From positions 64,996,723-65,060,722 of the forward strand of contig JAHLJT010009419.1 in assembly GCA_031308135.1 (NCBI GenBank): a stretch of 64,000 bases of DNA, read 5' to 3'. Numbering within the stretch: the first letter of the stretch is position 1; each line of letters starts with the position of its first letter. Both the position numbers and the translations under genes were made by a program. Source of the DNA: Acheta domesticus. Lineage: Eukaryota; Arthropoda; Insecta; Orthoptera; Gryllidae. Shown here in pieces: positions 11,053 through 22,240 of this stretch. The notes under the pieces are model-generated. The model did no database searches and was not told where the DNA came from. It saw only the letters and a list, made by a program, of their open reading frames with translations.

Positions 11053-13319
11053 CATATAATATCTACTTTTATTATGAACATGAAAAGTGCTCATAGCACT
11101 TTTTAACATGAACACGCCTGCCAGAGGCGCCTCGCTATTTTAGTAATTTATATATGCTGTTTGTCTTGCTACAGATTTGTCTATTTCTGGAGTAATTGTT
11201 CTGGATTTACAATATGTGATAAAATATTATTTTTTGCATTACAATTACTATTAACATCTTACACCATTGCTAACAGTGGTGAAAATGTTTATTACCCTTC
11301 GCTGTTATTTGTTTAAAAACTAATGTATCTGAAAGCCTAATTAGAATTTGAGGGTCAAGGTTTAGAATCCTCTGAGCAAAATTTAAATCGCCTTTTGCGT
11401 CGCCCGAGAGATATCTTTTTTTTCCGCTAGATGTTGAAAGCAGCGTAGCGAAACTTGCATGGTCAGACCGAAGAACAGGCCTGATGATCTGGGTCTCGCC
11501 ACGTAAAATACGGCAACATTCACTAATCGAACAAATGAGGATCGAAATTTTTACTCTAGTGCTGTGTTCAAGTAATTTTTTAGTTTAAATAGAGATTGGC
11601 ATTTCAAAGAGACATCAGGATTAGCTTCGTCAGTGATGTGCGGTCACCGAAAATATCCGATGCCTGTAAATTTGGAAGATAGACCTGTAGTCCGACGTAC
11701 ACAGCGAGAAATGTGGTCTCCGCAAGACACAGTTTGGTAGAGACCACAGTATACATATCATACAGAAGTTCAACTCAGTCCGTTTTCTGGTTAGGGAATC
11801 GCGCGCATACAGCTAGCGTCTCTGGTGGAGGCAAAGTAAAACCATGGATAGTTGCTATTAAAGTACACGGATTTCTTTGTGAAGTTGTGTTGATAAGAGC
11901 TGTTTAAGAGACTGGTAATAGTTATAAATTAAGCAAAGTAAAATAAGTAATAAATTAAATAAAGTAAATAAAAGATTAGAGCTGGTTAAATAATTACTAA
12001 CAAATAAAAATCAACATACAAATTTTACATCCTCTAATAAGGTCGGAGAGACTGGATGTCGTACAGACGCGCCTTTCTGATGACGGACATCCTTCGTTAG
12101 CTGTGATGTCGTTCATGTCCACGTTTAAGCTGCAAGTGTGAGAGTTTTTCTCATTTAATTCCTTCCCACGATAAACTCATCAAATATGTGACAAAACTGT
12201 TCGTGACGGAAGCAATGTGGGTTACAAGAAACTTCGAGACATTTGTAACATAAAAACAAAATCGTGCCCATTTTCCCACTCATCATGAAGTGAAAAAGCT
12301 TTATTTATGGCCAAACGTTCTACTTTCAGATGAAGGTTCTCAGACAGCTCGCTGTCAGCAGTTTCTTTTTTGTGAAGGTGTGCGTACCGAAATATATTTG
12401 TGGTTGGCTAACTACTGTTCTCACCAACCATGAAATGAAAACTGTTCTTATGTGTGCTTAAAAACAATTAGTTTGCACAAGCCATTTGCATGATAAGTGT
12501 ATAAAAGTGGGTGTAAAATATGGACGTATGGTTCCTTGGAAAGCTGAATGGAGGCTCGGGAATATGCTAATGAGGAAAATAGTCAGAACTTAACTCACTT
12601 GACAGAGTGTTCTTCTTTGTTATATCTTTTTTCCGTAGGGACAAAATAAATAATGAGGCTTCTTCTTTCGCTCACTTATTTTGAATTATCTTGAAATACA
12701 TTCCAATGTCTTATTTTAATAATATAATTTGATTTCGATAGTTTCTTCTGTCGACGTATCAATGAACCAAAATACTAGTGTTATGATTTAAAATATATTT
12801 GATTAAGCACATCTATTATCATTACCGCTAATATTAACCCTTCAGCTACCAATTGGGGTAATGAAAATACCCCATATTTGTATGTTGTAGTGGGTTTGCA
12901 TTTCTAGATTGTTGAAAACTTCACTGTATTTATTTCTAACCCTGTGAATAAAAGCATATATCCCAAATGGAAAGAAAAAATATACCGTAATATATTTCTA
13001 GACACGGAATGTAGCGATATTAAATGAGTTGGCAGGAATTCGCTGAGCTAAATATTTGTTCATTCCACCGCGATAATTTTATTCTGGGAACATATAGCGT
13101 TCCAAGAGTCTAGTATATTCCCTTGTGCGCAACTTAAGTGCAAATGTTCTGTAGTTTGTCCCTAGAACAACTCAACGATGCGATACCTGTGATAGGAAAC
13201 TTTTCATACTTCTACTCATGAAAAAAACAACAACATGAAATAATCGTTTGCTAAATTATTTCTGCTGATGTGCAAAAATAAGGGAATGATCATGCTTGCA
13301 AACTTGTCCTCAGCCAGAG
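11053..13319. other. Intergenic, nothing recognised
   Basis: About 2.3 kb, mostly AT-rich, with a slightly more mixed patch at 11400-11900. The frame at 11713-11907 is unrecognised. I found no exon or repeat family member. Confidence 0.45.
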
Positions 13320-13450
13320 ATATGATTGGTATTGTTTTAGCAAACTCATCAATTAATATTATCTTTCACGATACATACTACGTAGTGGCTCATTTCCATT
13401 ATGTATTATCAAAAGGATCAGTATTTGCCTATTATAGCAGGATTCATGAT
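13320..13450 (+). pseudogene. Nuclear insertion of mitochondrial cox1 (NUMT)
   Basis: The translation includes [20 protein letters not shown] followed by HFHYVLS, the deeply conserved haem-copper oxidase subunit I segment with its [13 protein letters not shown] motif. Only ~40 residues survive. After the HFHYVLS block, K-G-S replaces the usual M-G-A, and the sequence then frame-shifts near 13430 where one extra base appears before the TATTATAGCAGGATT stretch. The flanks are not mitochondrial. It is therefore a small decayed NUMT, not a functional gene; the enclosing ORF 13268-13486 is fortuitous. Confidence 0.9.
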
Positions 13451-13831
13451 ACTGCTGCAATGAAAATAATGTTCGAAGATAAGTGAGGTTGAATGAGAAG
13501 CAGTGAGAAACTCACGATTTTAATGAAATATATTAAATTATATATTAATTTTGACAAGTAGAAACATTCTTTAACAAGTTCTTAAAATAATTACTGAAAA
13601 TTCACCGACTCCTGCATTCCTTCCCCTCTTTGTACTATCCGAGCACGCCGGGTTTCCGAGAACCCATCTGAGTAAAATTTTTCTGCCGCCGCTTGGTGCA
13701 TCAACGTGTTAAGAAATCAAGACTTTTGATTGTGCCCTTTTTGACATTCCTGCACAATTACGAAATAGATTTATTGGATACACTTGGAGTGCCGAAAAAC
13801 TATTAGAGTCAACAAACCTTCAAGCGCCGAT
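13451..13831. other. Intergenic, nothing recognised
   Basis: AT-rich sequence between the NUMT and a SINE, with no frame or repeat that I recognise. Confidence 0.5.
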
Positions 13832-14038
13832 CCGCGGTGGCCCAGATCGTTAAAGCAGTAGTGTCATAGCGATCTCGGTTCCAAAGCTCGCGGGTTCGAG
13901 TTCCGCCTGGGGCATGTTTGCACTTGTGATCGTCCTTCCACCCCCTGTCATCACCATATCATTAGAATACTTTAAATCCAATAATGGTCGCTAATGGCTC
14001 TGATGTTAATGCGACCTAATATAACAACAACAAAAAAA
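13832..14038 (+). mobile_element. tRNA-derived SINE (family C), full-length-looking copy
   Basis: The head has GGTGGCCCAGATCGTTAAAG (A-box region) and GCGGGTTCGAGTTCCGCC (B box). A pyrimidine-rich body with CCCCCTGTCATCACCATATC follows. The 3' end is GTCGCTAATGGCTC..GATGTTAATGCGAC and an AACAACAACA-A7 tail. The head identifies a pol III SINE. The tail matches the LINE-like 3' ends at 4001 and 4930, which suggests it borrows that LINE's reverse transcriptase. The minus-strand copy at 10887 lacks this tail. Confidence 0.85.
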
Positions 14039-14218
14039 CTTCAAGCAAGCAGATTTAATGCAAGGAACAAGTTGATTGGAATCAGGTGGCAAAGTGGAAA
14101 GAACAAAATCACTTTCCATAAAATCTAAAACGTTTAGTGTAAAAATAAATAATATGTAAATGTTAATTTTCCAAAAATACAACATGAGAAATGTCCACTC
14201 GCGGAAACGCAATAAGTC

Positions 14219-14470
14219 GACCTGGATGGACAAGGTGGCTGAGACTGTGTACCGACTCACTGCTTCGGTGCGAAGTGCCGCGGGTTCGAGGCCCGCCGTG
14301 AGCCTGGTTGCTTGTCCCTTGTCTTTCATGTATGTGTTGTCGCGCAGGGCATCGCGTTCTGCTGACCCCAGATCTGAGGAACCCGCAAGTGTATGGGCGA
14401 ATATGCGTCCCAGCGGGACGTATAGGGTAACTGGCTATCCGCTGTATATAAACCCCATGAAAACAAAACT
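14219..14470 (+). mobile_element. tRNA-derived SINE (family B), longer copy
   Basis: It starts GACCTGGATGGACAAGGTGG and has a good B box, GCGGGTTCGAGGCCCGCC, at about 14279-14296. The body continues through TGTCGCGCAGGGCATCGCG and AGCGGGACGTATAGGGTAAC to CTGGCTATCCGCTGTATATA. Head and tail match 2984-3102. ORFs on either strand here (14006-14329 minus, 14160-14531 plus) are read-throughs of the SINE. Confidence 0.85.
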
Positions 14471-14619
14471 AAATAAATGCAATACAATGAAAGGTGGTGG
14501 TTTTAGAACGAAGAAACTATTAAAATTTTAAGTTAAGTTGTTTTTTTTTTGTTTTCAAGAGAAACTGTCTCTTATTACTTCCTCGACAAATCTTCATACG
14601 TTGTAGCAGTTTTTCAAAG

Positions 14620-14800
14620 ATCTTCGCCCGTGTGAGCGTGTAGCTGGCGGAGACGCACGCGTTGGCGTGTTCCTGTGGGACGCGCGGTCACGCTGCAGCC
14701 GCACGCGCGCACTCACACGCTCACGCACGCGCTGAAAACTCGACCGCGGCATCGGCCAGCCGGGAGAGACAAGCCCCACTGCTAAACTAACATTTTCCTC
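14620..14800. other. GC-rich patch with CACG/CGCG runs
   Basis: A ~170-base CpG-rich patch with many CACGC and CGCGC runs. A minus-strand frame (14594-14851) is open but low-complexity. No exon signals are convincing. Confidence 0.4.
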
Positions 14801-15367
14801 CTTCCTTGGGATTGAGATTGGAGATTTTTGGAAAGATTTTTCGCAACCCAAATAATGGATATCACTACCACTGTCATGTATTTACTTGCTTGTTTATGAT
14901 TTATTTGCTAATTGTTACAATTTATATTTTTATTATTTATTTATTTGTTACTTATTTTTATTTTAATTAATTCATTTATTATTTAGAATCAAAAACAGTA
15001 AAGGCTGTATGAGACAGAAGCATTCAAGAGCCAGAATTCTCTTTCAGTAGTTCTCAAACAGTGGAAGTAGCTTGTAGGGTACATGAACATATTCCATGAA
15101 AGGATATCAAGAACGAATTAACTCCTTAATTAAAATGTCTGAGCCTACTCCAAATGTTTTTTATATTCTAAAAAAGTGCAAGCACTTATATTTTGTTGTA
15201 ATGTTAATTTGAGTTTTCTCGTTCTTTTTTACTAAACGAATTCATAAGAATATACCAATAATGTAATAATGTAAACAATAAATCAATACACTTGTGGTGT
15301 TACTACCGCACGTATTTTCTTGCATTAGTTTCTCGAATGCAAGGTTTTATATAATAATAATAATAAC
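14801..15367. other. AT-rich intergenic
   Basis: TTTATT-rich sequence without a recognised gene. A TAATAATAATAA run at 15350-15366 directly precedes the LINE fragment. Confidence 0.5.
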
Positions 15368-15370
15368 GAC

Positions 15371-15840
15371 AGGGTGTGTAGCTACCTCCACTGGCAGATC
15401 TGTACCGCCCTCGAAGTTCCAAACACATGCCCCAAGTGGTACGAACACTCACCAAAACCGGTGACGTCTGTTGGATTGTGTACGATATTGTACGACCAAC
15501 AAATTCAAACTGATCGCACGATAGCGGCAAACAAACCGGATATAGTTATCCGGGATTTGGAGAACAAATCGTGTTTGCTTGTCGATGTTGCTGTACCTTG
15601 CGATCAAAACGTCGTTACCAAGGAGGCAGAGAAACGTCTTAAATACAAGAGTTTGGAAATCGAGATCAGCCGAATGTGGGGCTAAAAGCACAGGTCGTAC
15701 CGATTGTTATCGGAGCTCTGGGATTTGTACCGCAAAATTTGACTAAGAACATGTCTAAACTCCCTGGTAATTCAAGAGACTGGGAAGTGCAAGAAATTGC
15801 TTTATTTGGAACAGCCCTCATTTTGCGCAAAGTATTGTAG
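15371..15840 (+). pseudogene. LINE C-terminal fragment, restriction-like endonuclease region (copy 1)
   Basis: Frame 15374-15685 encodes a segment with LHWQIC, KWYEHSP, QTDRTIAANKPDIVIRDLE and LLVDVAVPCDQNV, then KEAEKRLKYKSLEIEISRMW. After a one-base frameshift near 15680 it continues with VVPIVIGALG and ALFGTALILRKVL and stops at 15838-15840. This order (TDR..PDI, DVA.P, KEAEK..KY, W, VVP.V.GALG, LGTA..LR) is the C-terminal tail seen in many animal non-LTR retrotransposon proteins. The PD...D spacing resembles a PD-(D/E)XK nuclease, but I have not proved that or the clade. It is 5' truncated, as LINE copies usually are, and frame-shifted. A second copy lies at 30457-31010 on the other strand. 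Confidence 0.8.
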
Positions 15841-15941
15841 AGGCACTGACAGTCACCGGATCTGCTCCTTAGGTAGCTGGTTGCAACCTGGAGTAGTTTT
15901 ACATTCAGCCGACTCATAATATCTTTAGTCGTGGTGTAATG

Positions 15942-15942
<1 letters not shown>
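15841..15942 (+). mobile_element. 3' untranslated tail of the copy-1 LINE
   Basis: From the stop codon the sequence runs through GGTTGCAACCTGGAGTAGTT and CAGCCGACTCATAATATCTT to an AAT repeat. The same blocks, reverse complemented, end copy 2 at 30457-30540. This fixes the 3' end of the LINE and its (AAT)n tail. Confidence 0.7.
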
Positions 15943-15972
<30 letters not shown>

Positions 15973-15991
15973 TATTATTATTATTATTATT
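15943..15991. repeat. (AAT)n meeting (ATT)n head to head
   Basis: AAT repeats run to about 15971 and switch directly to ATT repeats. This is what results when a plus-strand retroposon tail abuts the tail of a minus-strand one. The tract can also fold on itself. Confidence 0.9.
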
Positions 15992-16110
15992 AGCCCATTT
16001 AATCCCTATTAGGGCGAGGGCTCTTTGCGCATTGCGAGGAGGCTTACATTATAAAGTTGGTCAACGAGGAGCCACCTTGGGGGCCTTATTCGTAATATTA
16101 CAATCACGCA
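15992..16110 (-). mobile_element. Probable minus-strand retroposon 3' end, unclassified
   Basis: This block sits behind the (ATT)n tract. Read on the minus strand it ends CCCTAATAGGGATTAAATGG and then an AAT tail. The tail position suggests a 3' end, but I see no second copy in the window and no coding sequence. Confidence 0.35.
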
Positions 16111-16449
16111 ATTTCTGCTCCTATTCACACATCTCGGCCATAGCTTGTACAACTCATTTCAAATCGTAGAGCTTTATGGACTAAAACTAATTATTTTAAA
16201 GCTAAAATATCAGCATAAATTTTACTCTGTTTCATACAGCAGTAAACATCGCCCAACAATGAGAATAAATATTCAGAATATCAATCTGTCACGAAGCGGC
16301 ATTGCCATTGTGATATTACGGTCTGACATCTCACATGTGAAGCGCGAAATATTTGCCTTTGTTTCCCACAAAATTACGCAAAAACTACTCAGTTTTCTTA
16401 GAAATTTAATTTGAACTTATTTAAAGCACCTACTTTGTAGAACAGATTT
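16111..16449. other. AT-rich intergenic
   Basis: No recognised gene; frame 16145-16414 (89 codons) is AT-rich and unmatched. Confidence 0.45.
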
Positions 16450-16960
16450 CATTTAAAAAACACTTGATATTGTAGTTGAAAAATCATTTGGTATTGGAGA
16501 TGGAACAAGTCTTCGAAACATTTTTAAACTTTTGCAATTTTGAAAAATATGAAATTCCAACTAAAATGGGACCTGCACCATCTTTTAAAGCGTCCTTTAT
16601 GCGTCCCTTTAAGTGTCCCAACGATAAAGTTTAATCAACTATTGAAGCCATTTTTGTGACAATTACGAAAATGTTGAGGCTTCATGTAAAGTATTCCCAG
16701 AAATAAAAATATCCTTTAAAAATTTGAGGCGTTACAGCATTAGAGAGATCGATCAAGGAATATCAGTTTTAGAGAAATTTGAAATTTGAAATTTTTCGTT
16801 TAGCCGCTAGTTTTCTCCGCAGACGAGACGGACTGACGCACTGACAGACGTTTTGCTGTAAAGCAACTTTTCGATGTCGATGACCCACAAAACGTCGATT
16901 GACGTTGTGACTATACAACGTTTCATAAAAAGTACGTTTTTACTTATTGGATCAACAGTT
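16450..16960 (+). repeat. Dispersed repeat family X, plus-strand copy
   Basis: The best-preserved copy. Signature blocks in order are AACTTTTGCAATTTTGAAAA, CAACTAAAATGGGACCTGCA followed by CCAT, TTAAAGCGTCC, then GTTTAGCCGCTAG, GACAGACGTTTTGCTGT and CCCACAAAACGTCG. Shorter versions are at 5985 (minus), about 24120 (plus) and 48355 (minus). It has no ORF and no obvious terminal repeats. Confidence 0.6.
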
Positions 16961-17981
16961 GTGCTCTTTTAGTGTAAGAGAGTCCCACAGAACGAATTTT
17001 CCGATCGAAATACCGCCGTTTTTTGCCGCAGCATTAGAAACTTTTCTATATCCTTCGTAAACAGTAAGCGAAAGTAAAAATGCTTTAATGGTACCAAAGA
17101 GTTCCATCATTTAGAAAACAATCGTTTTGGATACATTCAACTTTGTCATGAATTAGAGGTACTCCTCATTATCAGTCGTTGATCTTTCCAACATTGTCTA
17201 ATTTTAGCTCACTGAACTTGCTAGTCACATCCTTCTAGAGATATCAAAGGAGGTATTAATTGTGACGGATTTTTGAATAAAAAATAGAAAACGAAAGATG
17301 GAGATAATGATATTAAAAGGAATGGAACATGAAGGGGAGGGAGTGAAGGAAAGAGGAAAAAGAAGAAGGCAGAAGTAAAAAAGCCTTAATATAACAAGTA
17401 ATGTACTTCAGCTTCCGGGTAAATGCCCCCCACGTCGATCAGGTTTTTGTTTAGTTTCCCTGGTCCATTGAGCAAACCCTGAGATGGTCCTTTTCTGCTT
17501 CTGGACGTAAATGTAGCTTCACCATATGCACGTTTTATTGAGCACTTTTTCTGCTTTTAGTGGTAGGAGTAGTGCTGAGGGTGAGTTACTAGTTTGTTAG
17601 CAATGCAGAAAAATCGCAAATGCATTTCCTTTACCGTTGCAAGTATATTTTCTATAACTCGGGAAAGAAATATGAAGTTTTTCAAATGATGCTAATCTCG
17701 CGCTTTTTTAAATTATATTATTATATCTTTTATTCGTCTTTCAACGTTGTATTTATAGTTAAAATGTTGGGTAGAGATTGTGGAACTTAAGAAAACGTGC
17801 GCAAATAATCTTTTTCCCCATACGTCATATACAGTTTTCACTGTTTTTCACCAAATAAATCTAATCAAATCAAATCAAGAAAAAGTAATGAAGAAACGAA
17901 GAAATAGAAGAAATGGTGATAAAAAATAACGGGAAGAATTGAGTAAAGATGGAAACAGAAGAGAAAATAATAAAATCTATA
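16961..17981. other. Intergenic; possible LINE 3' tail near 17860-17880
   Basis: No gene. The string AATAAATCTAATCAAATCAA near 17860-17879 resembles the TCTAA-rich tail at the end of the minus-strand LINE at 37085, so the preceding ~450 bases may be a LINE 3' UTR. There is also a purine-rich stretch at 17280-17380. Confidence 0.35.
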
Positions 17982-18399
17982 TCTATACTAATATATAAAG
18001 ACAGAACTGCACTGACTTACAGCGCGATAATCTCTGAATCTACTGAACCAATACTGATGAAACTTTTATACTAGCTTCCTTTAAAGGTCTGGAGTAACAT
18101 AGGCTATGATTTACAACCATAAACCTTAACATATTCACAAAATAATTACTTTTCTGGACATTTTTCGACTAGCATTACATCGTAGATTCAAGAATGCATC
18201 AATGTTAATAGTTTAGCTTTGCGCCACCTGAGGCGCACTCTTCGTGAAAACTGAGGATGTCTGAGATCTACTGCTCATTTCATCAACAGCCAGAATTATT
18301 ACGAAATTCGTTGGGGTTTGAATACGGCTATTTACACATGTCCGTGAATGTTAGTTCAGAACGTTTGTGTATCGTTTGAAAGACAGCCGTAACAACAGT

Positions 18400-18570
18400 G
18401 GTAAGGAATGTCAATGTACATGTACATGTATTAAGTAATAATATACAGTATAAGGTAGTTGGCAGTAGTTAGGTTGAGAGCGTAAAAAGTACAATAATGT
18501 ACAATGTAGTTGAGTTAGGTAGAGATAGTAAAAAGTACAGAATGTATAGTAATGTACAATGCACATGACA
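18400..18570. repeat. Degenerate repeat in the Helitron 5' leader
   Basis: Copies of TAAAAAGTACA and AATGTACAATG alternate through this stretch, along with ACATGTACATGTAT. It is a loose local duplication upstream of the pseudogene start and has no evident function. Confidence 0.5.
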
Positions 18571-18639
18571 TAGATATCGTATATTTTCAGAATAACCTCT
18601 TATTTACAGAAATTTGTGAATTCTAAATTGTTGAAAACA

Positions 18640-21600
18640 ATGGTGAAGCGGAAGACGCATTTGTCAAAACATACTAAAAGTGCGAAAAGATGGGCTGAAT
18701 ATAAAAGTTCAGAATCGGCTACACAAAGGCAAGAGCAACTTACTGAAGACGACAACACTACAAGGGGAGAAGTCAATTTCAGTAATTCCCTAGGAAGCAG
18801 CTCAGCTTTTCATTGTGATCCCCAATTTGATTATTTGCATAGTCCAGATATTCAGATTGGTCATATGGAAAATGTATGTTTTGTGGAGCAAAAAAATGGG
18901 CATTCGAACATAATAGCATGTGTAGTTCTAATGGGAAAGTAAAGTTAAGGCCTTTAGTGTAGCCTCATGACATTTTGAAAAGCCTGCTACTTGGTGAACA
19001 TCCATTATCAAAGCATTTCCTACGCCATTTGAGACAATACAACTGTCTTTTCCAGATGACATCTTTTGGCTGTACAGAACATAAAGAAGGATTTTACATG
19101 CCTACATTCAAAATTCAGGGCCAAATTTATCATCGCATTGGTAGTTTACTTCCAACAACGAACCCTGGATTTCTGCAGGTGTATTTCCTTTCTGAAGCAG
19201 ACCAAATGTCTTTGCGTCAAAATATTGTACCTAATTTAAATCTAGAAATTGTACAAATGATACAGAGTATGTTGCACACACACAATCAGTATATTAAAAG
19301 TTTCAAGGCTGCCATAGAACAAGCACCTCCAAATATTCTGGATTACAAAATCCTTATCCGAGCTGACATTATCCCTGTCAATTATCACAGAGGCTGTTTC
19401 AACCAACCAACAACAAATGAATTGGCTATATTACTGGTGGATGAAGATAAAGGGCACCGAGATATTGTATTGCACAGTAGAAATGGAAGGTTACAGCGTG
19501 TTTCAGAGTTACATCGTGCTTACGACCCTCTTCAGTATCCTCTCATATTTGTTAATGGAGAAGATGGGTATTGTATTAATATTCCACAAATAATTTCAGG
19601 AAGAGGAAACCAAAACCTTTCAAAGAAAATATCTTGCATGCAATACTATTCTTATAGATTTATGGTGAGGGAAGGTACAGTGAATTTTCTGCTAATGTTC
19701 CAGCAATTATTGAATCAGTTTGTTGTTGACATGGCTGCTAATATGATTACAGAAAGACTTGGATATATCAATCAAAATCAAAAAACATTAAGAGCAGAGA
19801 ACTACATTCATCTTCGAGATGCAATTAACAATGACGCTAACATAAATCCACAAAATATTGGACAGCAGGTCATTTTACCATCTACTTTTACTGGTTCACC
19901 AAGGTACCTCCATGAAAAAAACCCAGGATGCTATGACATACGTGGGACACCATGGTCGCCCTGATCTTTTTATTACAATGACGTGCAACCCCGAATGGCC
20001 AGAAATCAGACATGAATTGTATGTGGGACAGAATCCTCATGACAGACATGATATTATTTCATGTGTATTTCATCTGAAATACCAAAACTTGATGAATTTG
20101 ATCACCAAAAACCACATTTTTGGCACAACTGTATGCCATATGTCAACAATAGAATGGCAAAAAAGAGGATTGCCCCATGCTCATATTCTGATTTGGCTTC
20201 AAAGAAAAATACAACCAGATGAAATTGACTTAATTATTAGTGCTGAGATACCCAATAAAGAAGAAGATCCTCTTCTTTATTGCATTTTATGTCTGGAGAA
20301 ATAAAAATTGGCAGAGAAGGAAACGTGGACAACTGGTTGCAGGGCATTTGGGTGTAAGGAAAGATGCTGCTCTTGGAAGAGTTTACACTGTGCATCCAAA
20401 CTTCACAGAATGCTATTACCTTCGTCTGCTTCTACATCACATTCGTGGTCAAACTTCTTTTGCTATGCTAAAAACAGTGAACAGTATTGTACAGCCTTCT
20501 TCCCAGACAGCGTGTAAGAAACTGGGCCTCATAGAAAATGATGAGCATTGGAAACACACGCTGAGTGATGCTGCACTTACACAGTCACCATCACATATTC
20601 GTGAACTATTTGCGATACTATTGGTATTCTGTCAGCCATCTGATCCAAGCAGTTTGTGGTGTGAATTCAAGGAAGTCATGTGTGAGGATATTCTTTTTCA
20701 AAAGCGTTTGCATGAAGACAACCAAGATTTACCATTCTCAGTGGATGTATTCAATGAAGGATTAATTATTCTAGAAGACATTATTGCATCTTTCAGTGAT
20801 AAGCGACTTTGTGATTTTGGTATTCTTGAGCCAAGTAGACAAAGTTCTGACTATACAAGAGATACATATAGTATGTGTGATGTGCATCGATACCTAAAAG
20901 AAAATTTGCCAAAATTAGTTCCTGATCAAAGAACAATCTTCAGCGCAGTTACTGACAGTGTTCAAAATGACAATGGTATCCTGTTCTTCATTGATGCCCC
21001 TGGAGGCACCGGTAAAACGTTGGTAATCAATTTACTTATTGATAAATGTAGATCAGAGAGAAAAACTGTCATTGCAGTCGCGTCTTCTGGAATCGCAGCA
21101 ACATTATTAAAAGGTGGGAGAACAGCACATTCTACCTTTAAATTATCTTTGAACACAACTTTTATAGAACAAGCAACGTGTAATGTTAGTAAGAATAGTT
21201 CTATTGCAAAGATTTTTCGTGATTCAGTATTAATTATCTGGGATGAGTGCACCATGAGAACAGAAGCTGTTGACAGAATGTTACGGGATGTACGATCATC
21301 TTCCAAATTAATGGGAGGAGTTACTGTTGTATTTTCTGACTTCCGGCAAACCTTGCCTGTAATTGCTAAAGGCACTAGAGCTGATACAATCAAAGCAAGC
21401 TTAAAGACATCCCCAATTTGGCAGAATGTTAAAATAATGACTCTCAGTACAAACATGAGGACTTTGTTAACTGATGACTCAGATTCTGCGCAATTTGCAG
21501 CATTGCTTCTCGCAGTTGGAAGCGGTTCAGTTACCAATATCAATAGTCAAAATATATTAGTAGATCATCGGTATGGTCACGTGAAGATATAAGAGGATGT

Positions 21601-22240
21601 GCAAACAATCCTAAATAAGACACACTCATGGTTTTGTGAAAGAGTTATACTGTCTCCAAAAAATGTGGTAGATGAAATTAATCATCAAATCCTACAGCGC
21701 TTTCAAGCAGAAAAAAAAGAATATCGATCATTTGACACTGTTCTGAAAGATGACGAGAGTGTTCATTATCCATCAGAATTTTTAAATTCGCTCAACTCAG
21801 CAGGTCTTCCACCACATATATTAAATTTGAAAATTGGTACACCTATTATATTACTTCGTAACCTCAATGCCCCAAAACTTTGTAATGGAACACGACTTCA
21901 AATAATTAAGTTTGCCAACAATATTTTACACACCAGAATTCTTACTGGTCCAGCATCTGGTGAAAATGCTCTAATACCCAGAATTCCTATGATTCCGTCT
22001 GATTTACCTTTTCAATTTAAAAGGCTGCAGTTTCCCATTAAACCATGCTTCGCTATGACAATAAATAAAGCACAAAGACAATCCTTCAAGTTTGTTGGTG
22101 TCGATCTTAGAGAAAGCGTCTTTTCTCACGGTCAGCTGTATGTAGCACTCTCCCGTGTTGGGTCAAAAGATAACCAATTCTTGCTTCTTCCAAAAAATAA
22201 TGAAACTGCCAATGTGGTGTACCCTGAAGCTTTGGTTTAA
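18640..22240 (+). pseudogene. Helitron Rep-helicase (RepHel) pseudogene
   Basis: Segments appear in the normal RepHel order. The start is an ATG at 18640 with a charged, Q/E-rich N terminus. Next comes a Helitron-like N domain (LPTTNPGFLQVYFLSEADQ, then LIRADIIP), then a Rep part with DLFITMTCNPEWPEI and the HUH motif GLPHAHILIW at about 20167-20196. A PIF1-type helicase follows with Walker A DAPGGTGKT (about 20994-21020), SSGIAATLLKGGRTAHS, DE in IIWDECTM, and C-terminal TINKAQRQS and VALSRV. Damage is extensive: a frameshift near 18870, an in-frame TAG near 18960, a frameshift in the A-run near 19915, and a jump near 20300. There the Rep tyrosine motif and following region are missing; breaks near 21592 follow. 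Helicase positions are also altered (SDFRQ where GDFRQ is usual, QRQS where QGQS is usual). Confidence 0.9.

Noticed and set aside
13832..13912. Functional tRNA gene
   Set aside because: A and B boxes are present but the cloverleaf is poor, and the element has a SINE body and A-rich tail and a second copy at 10887.
14279..14296. tRNA gene at the good B box of SINE family B
   Set aside because: The flanking sequence does not form acceptor or anticodon stems and the element matches the repeat at 2984.
15449..15691. Minus-strand ORF over the LINE fragment
   Set aside because: It is a shadow of the plus-strand LINE frame, which has recognisable motifs.
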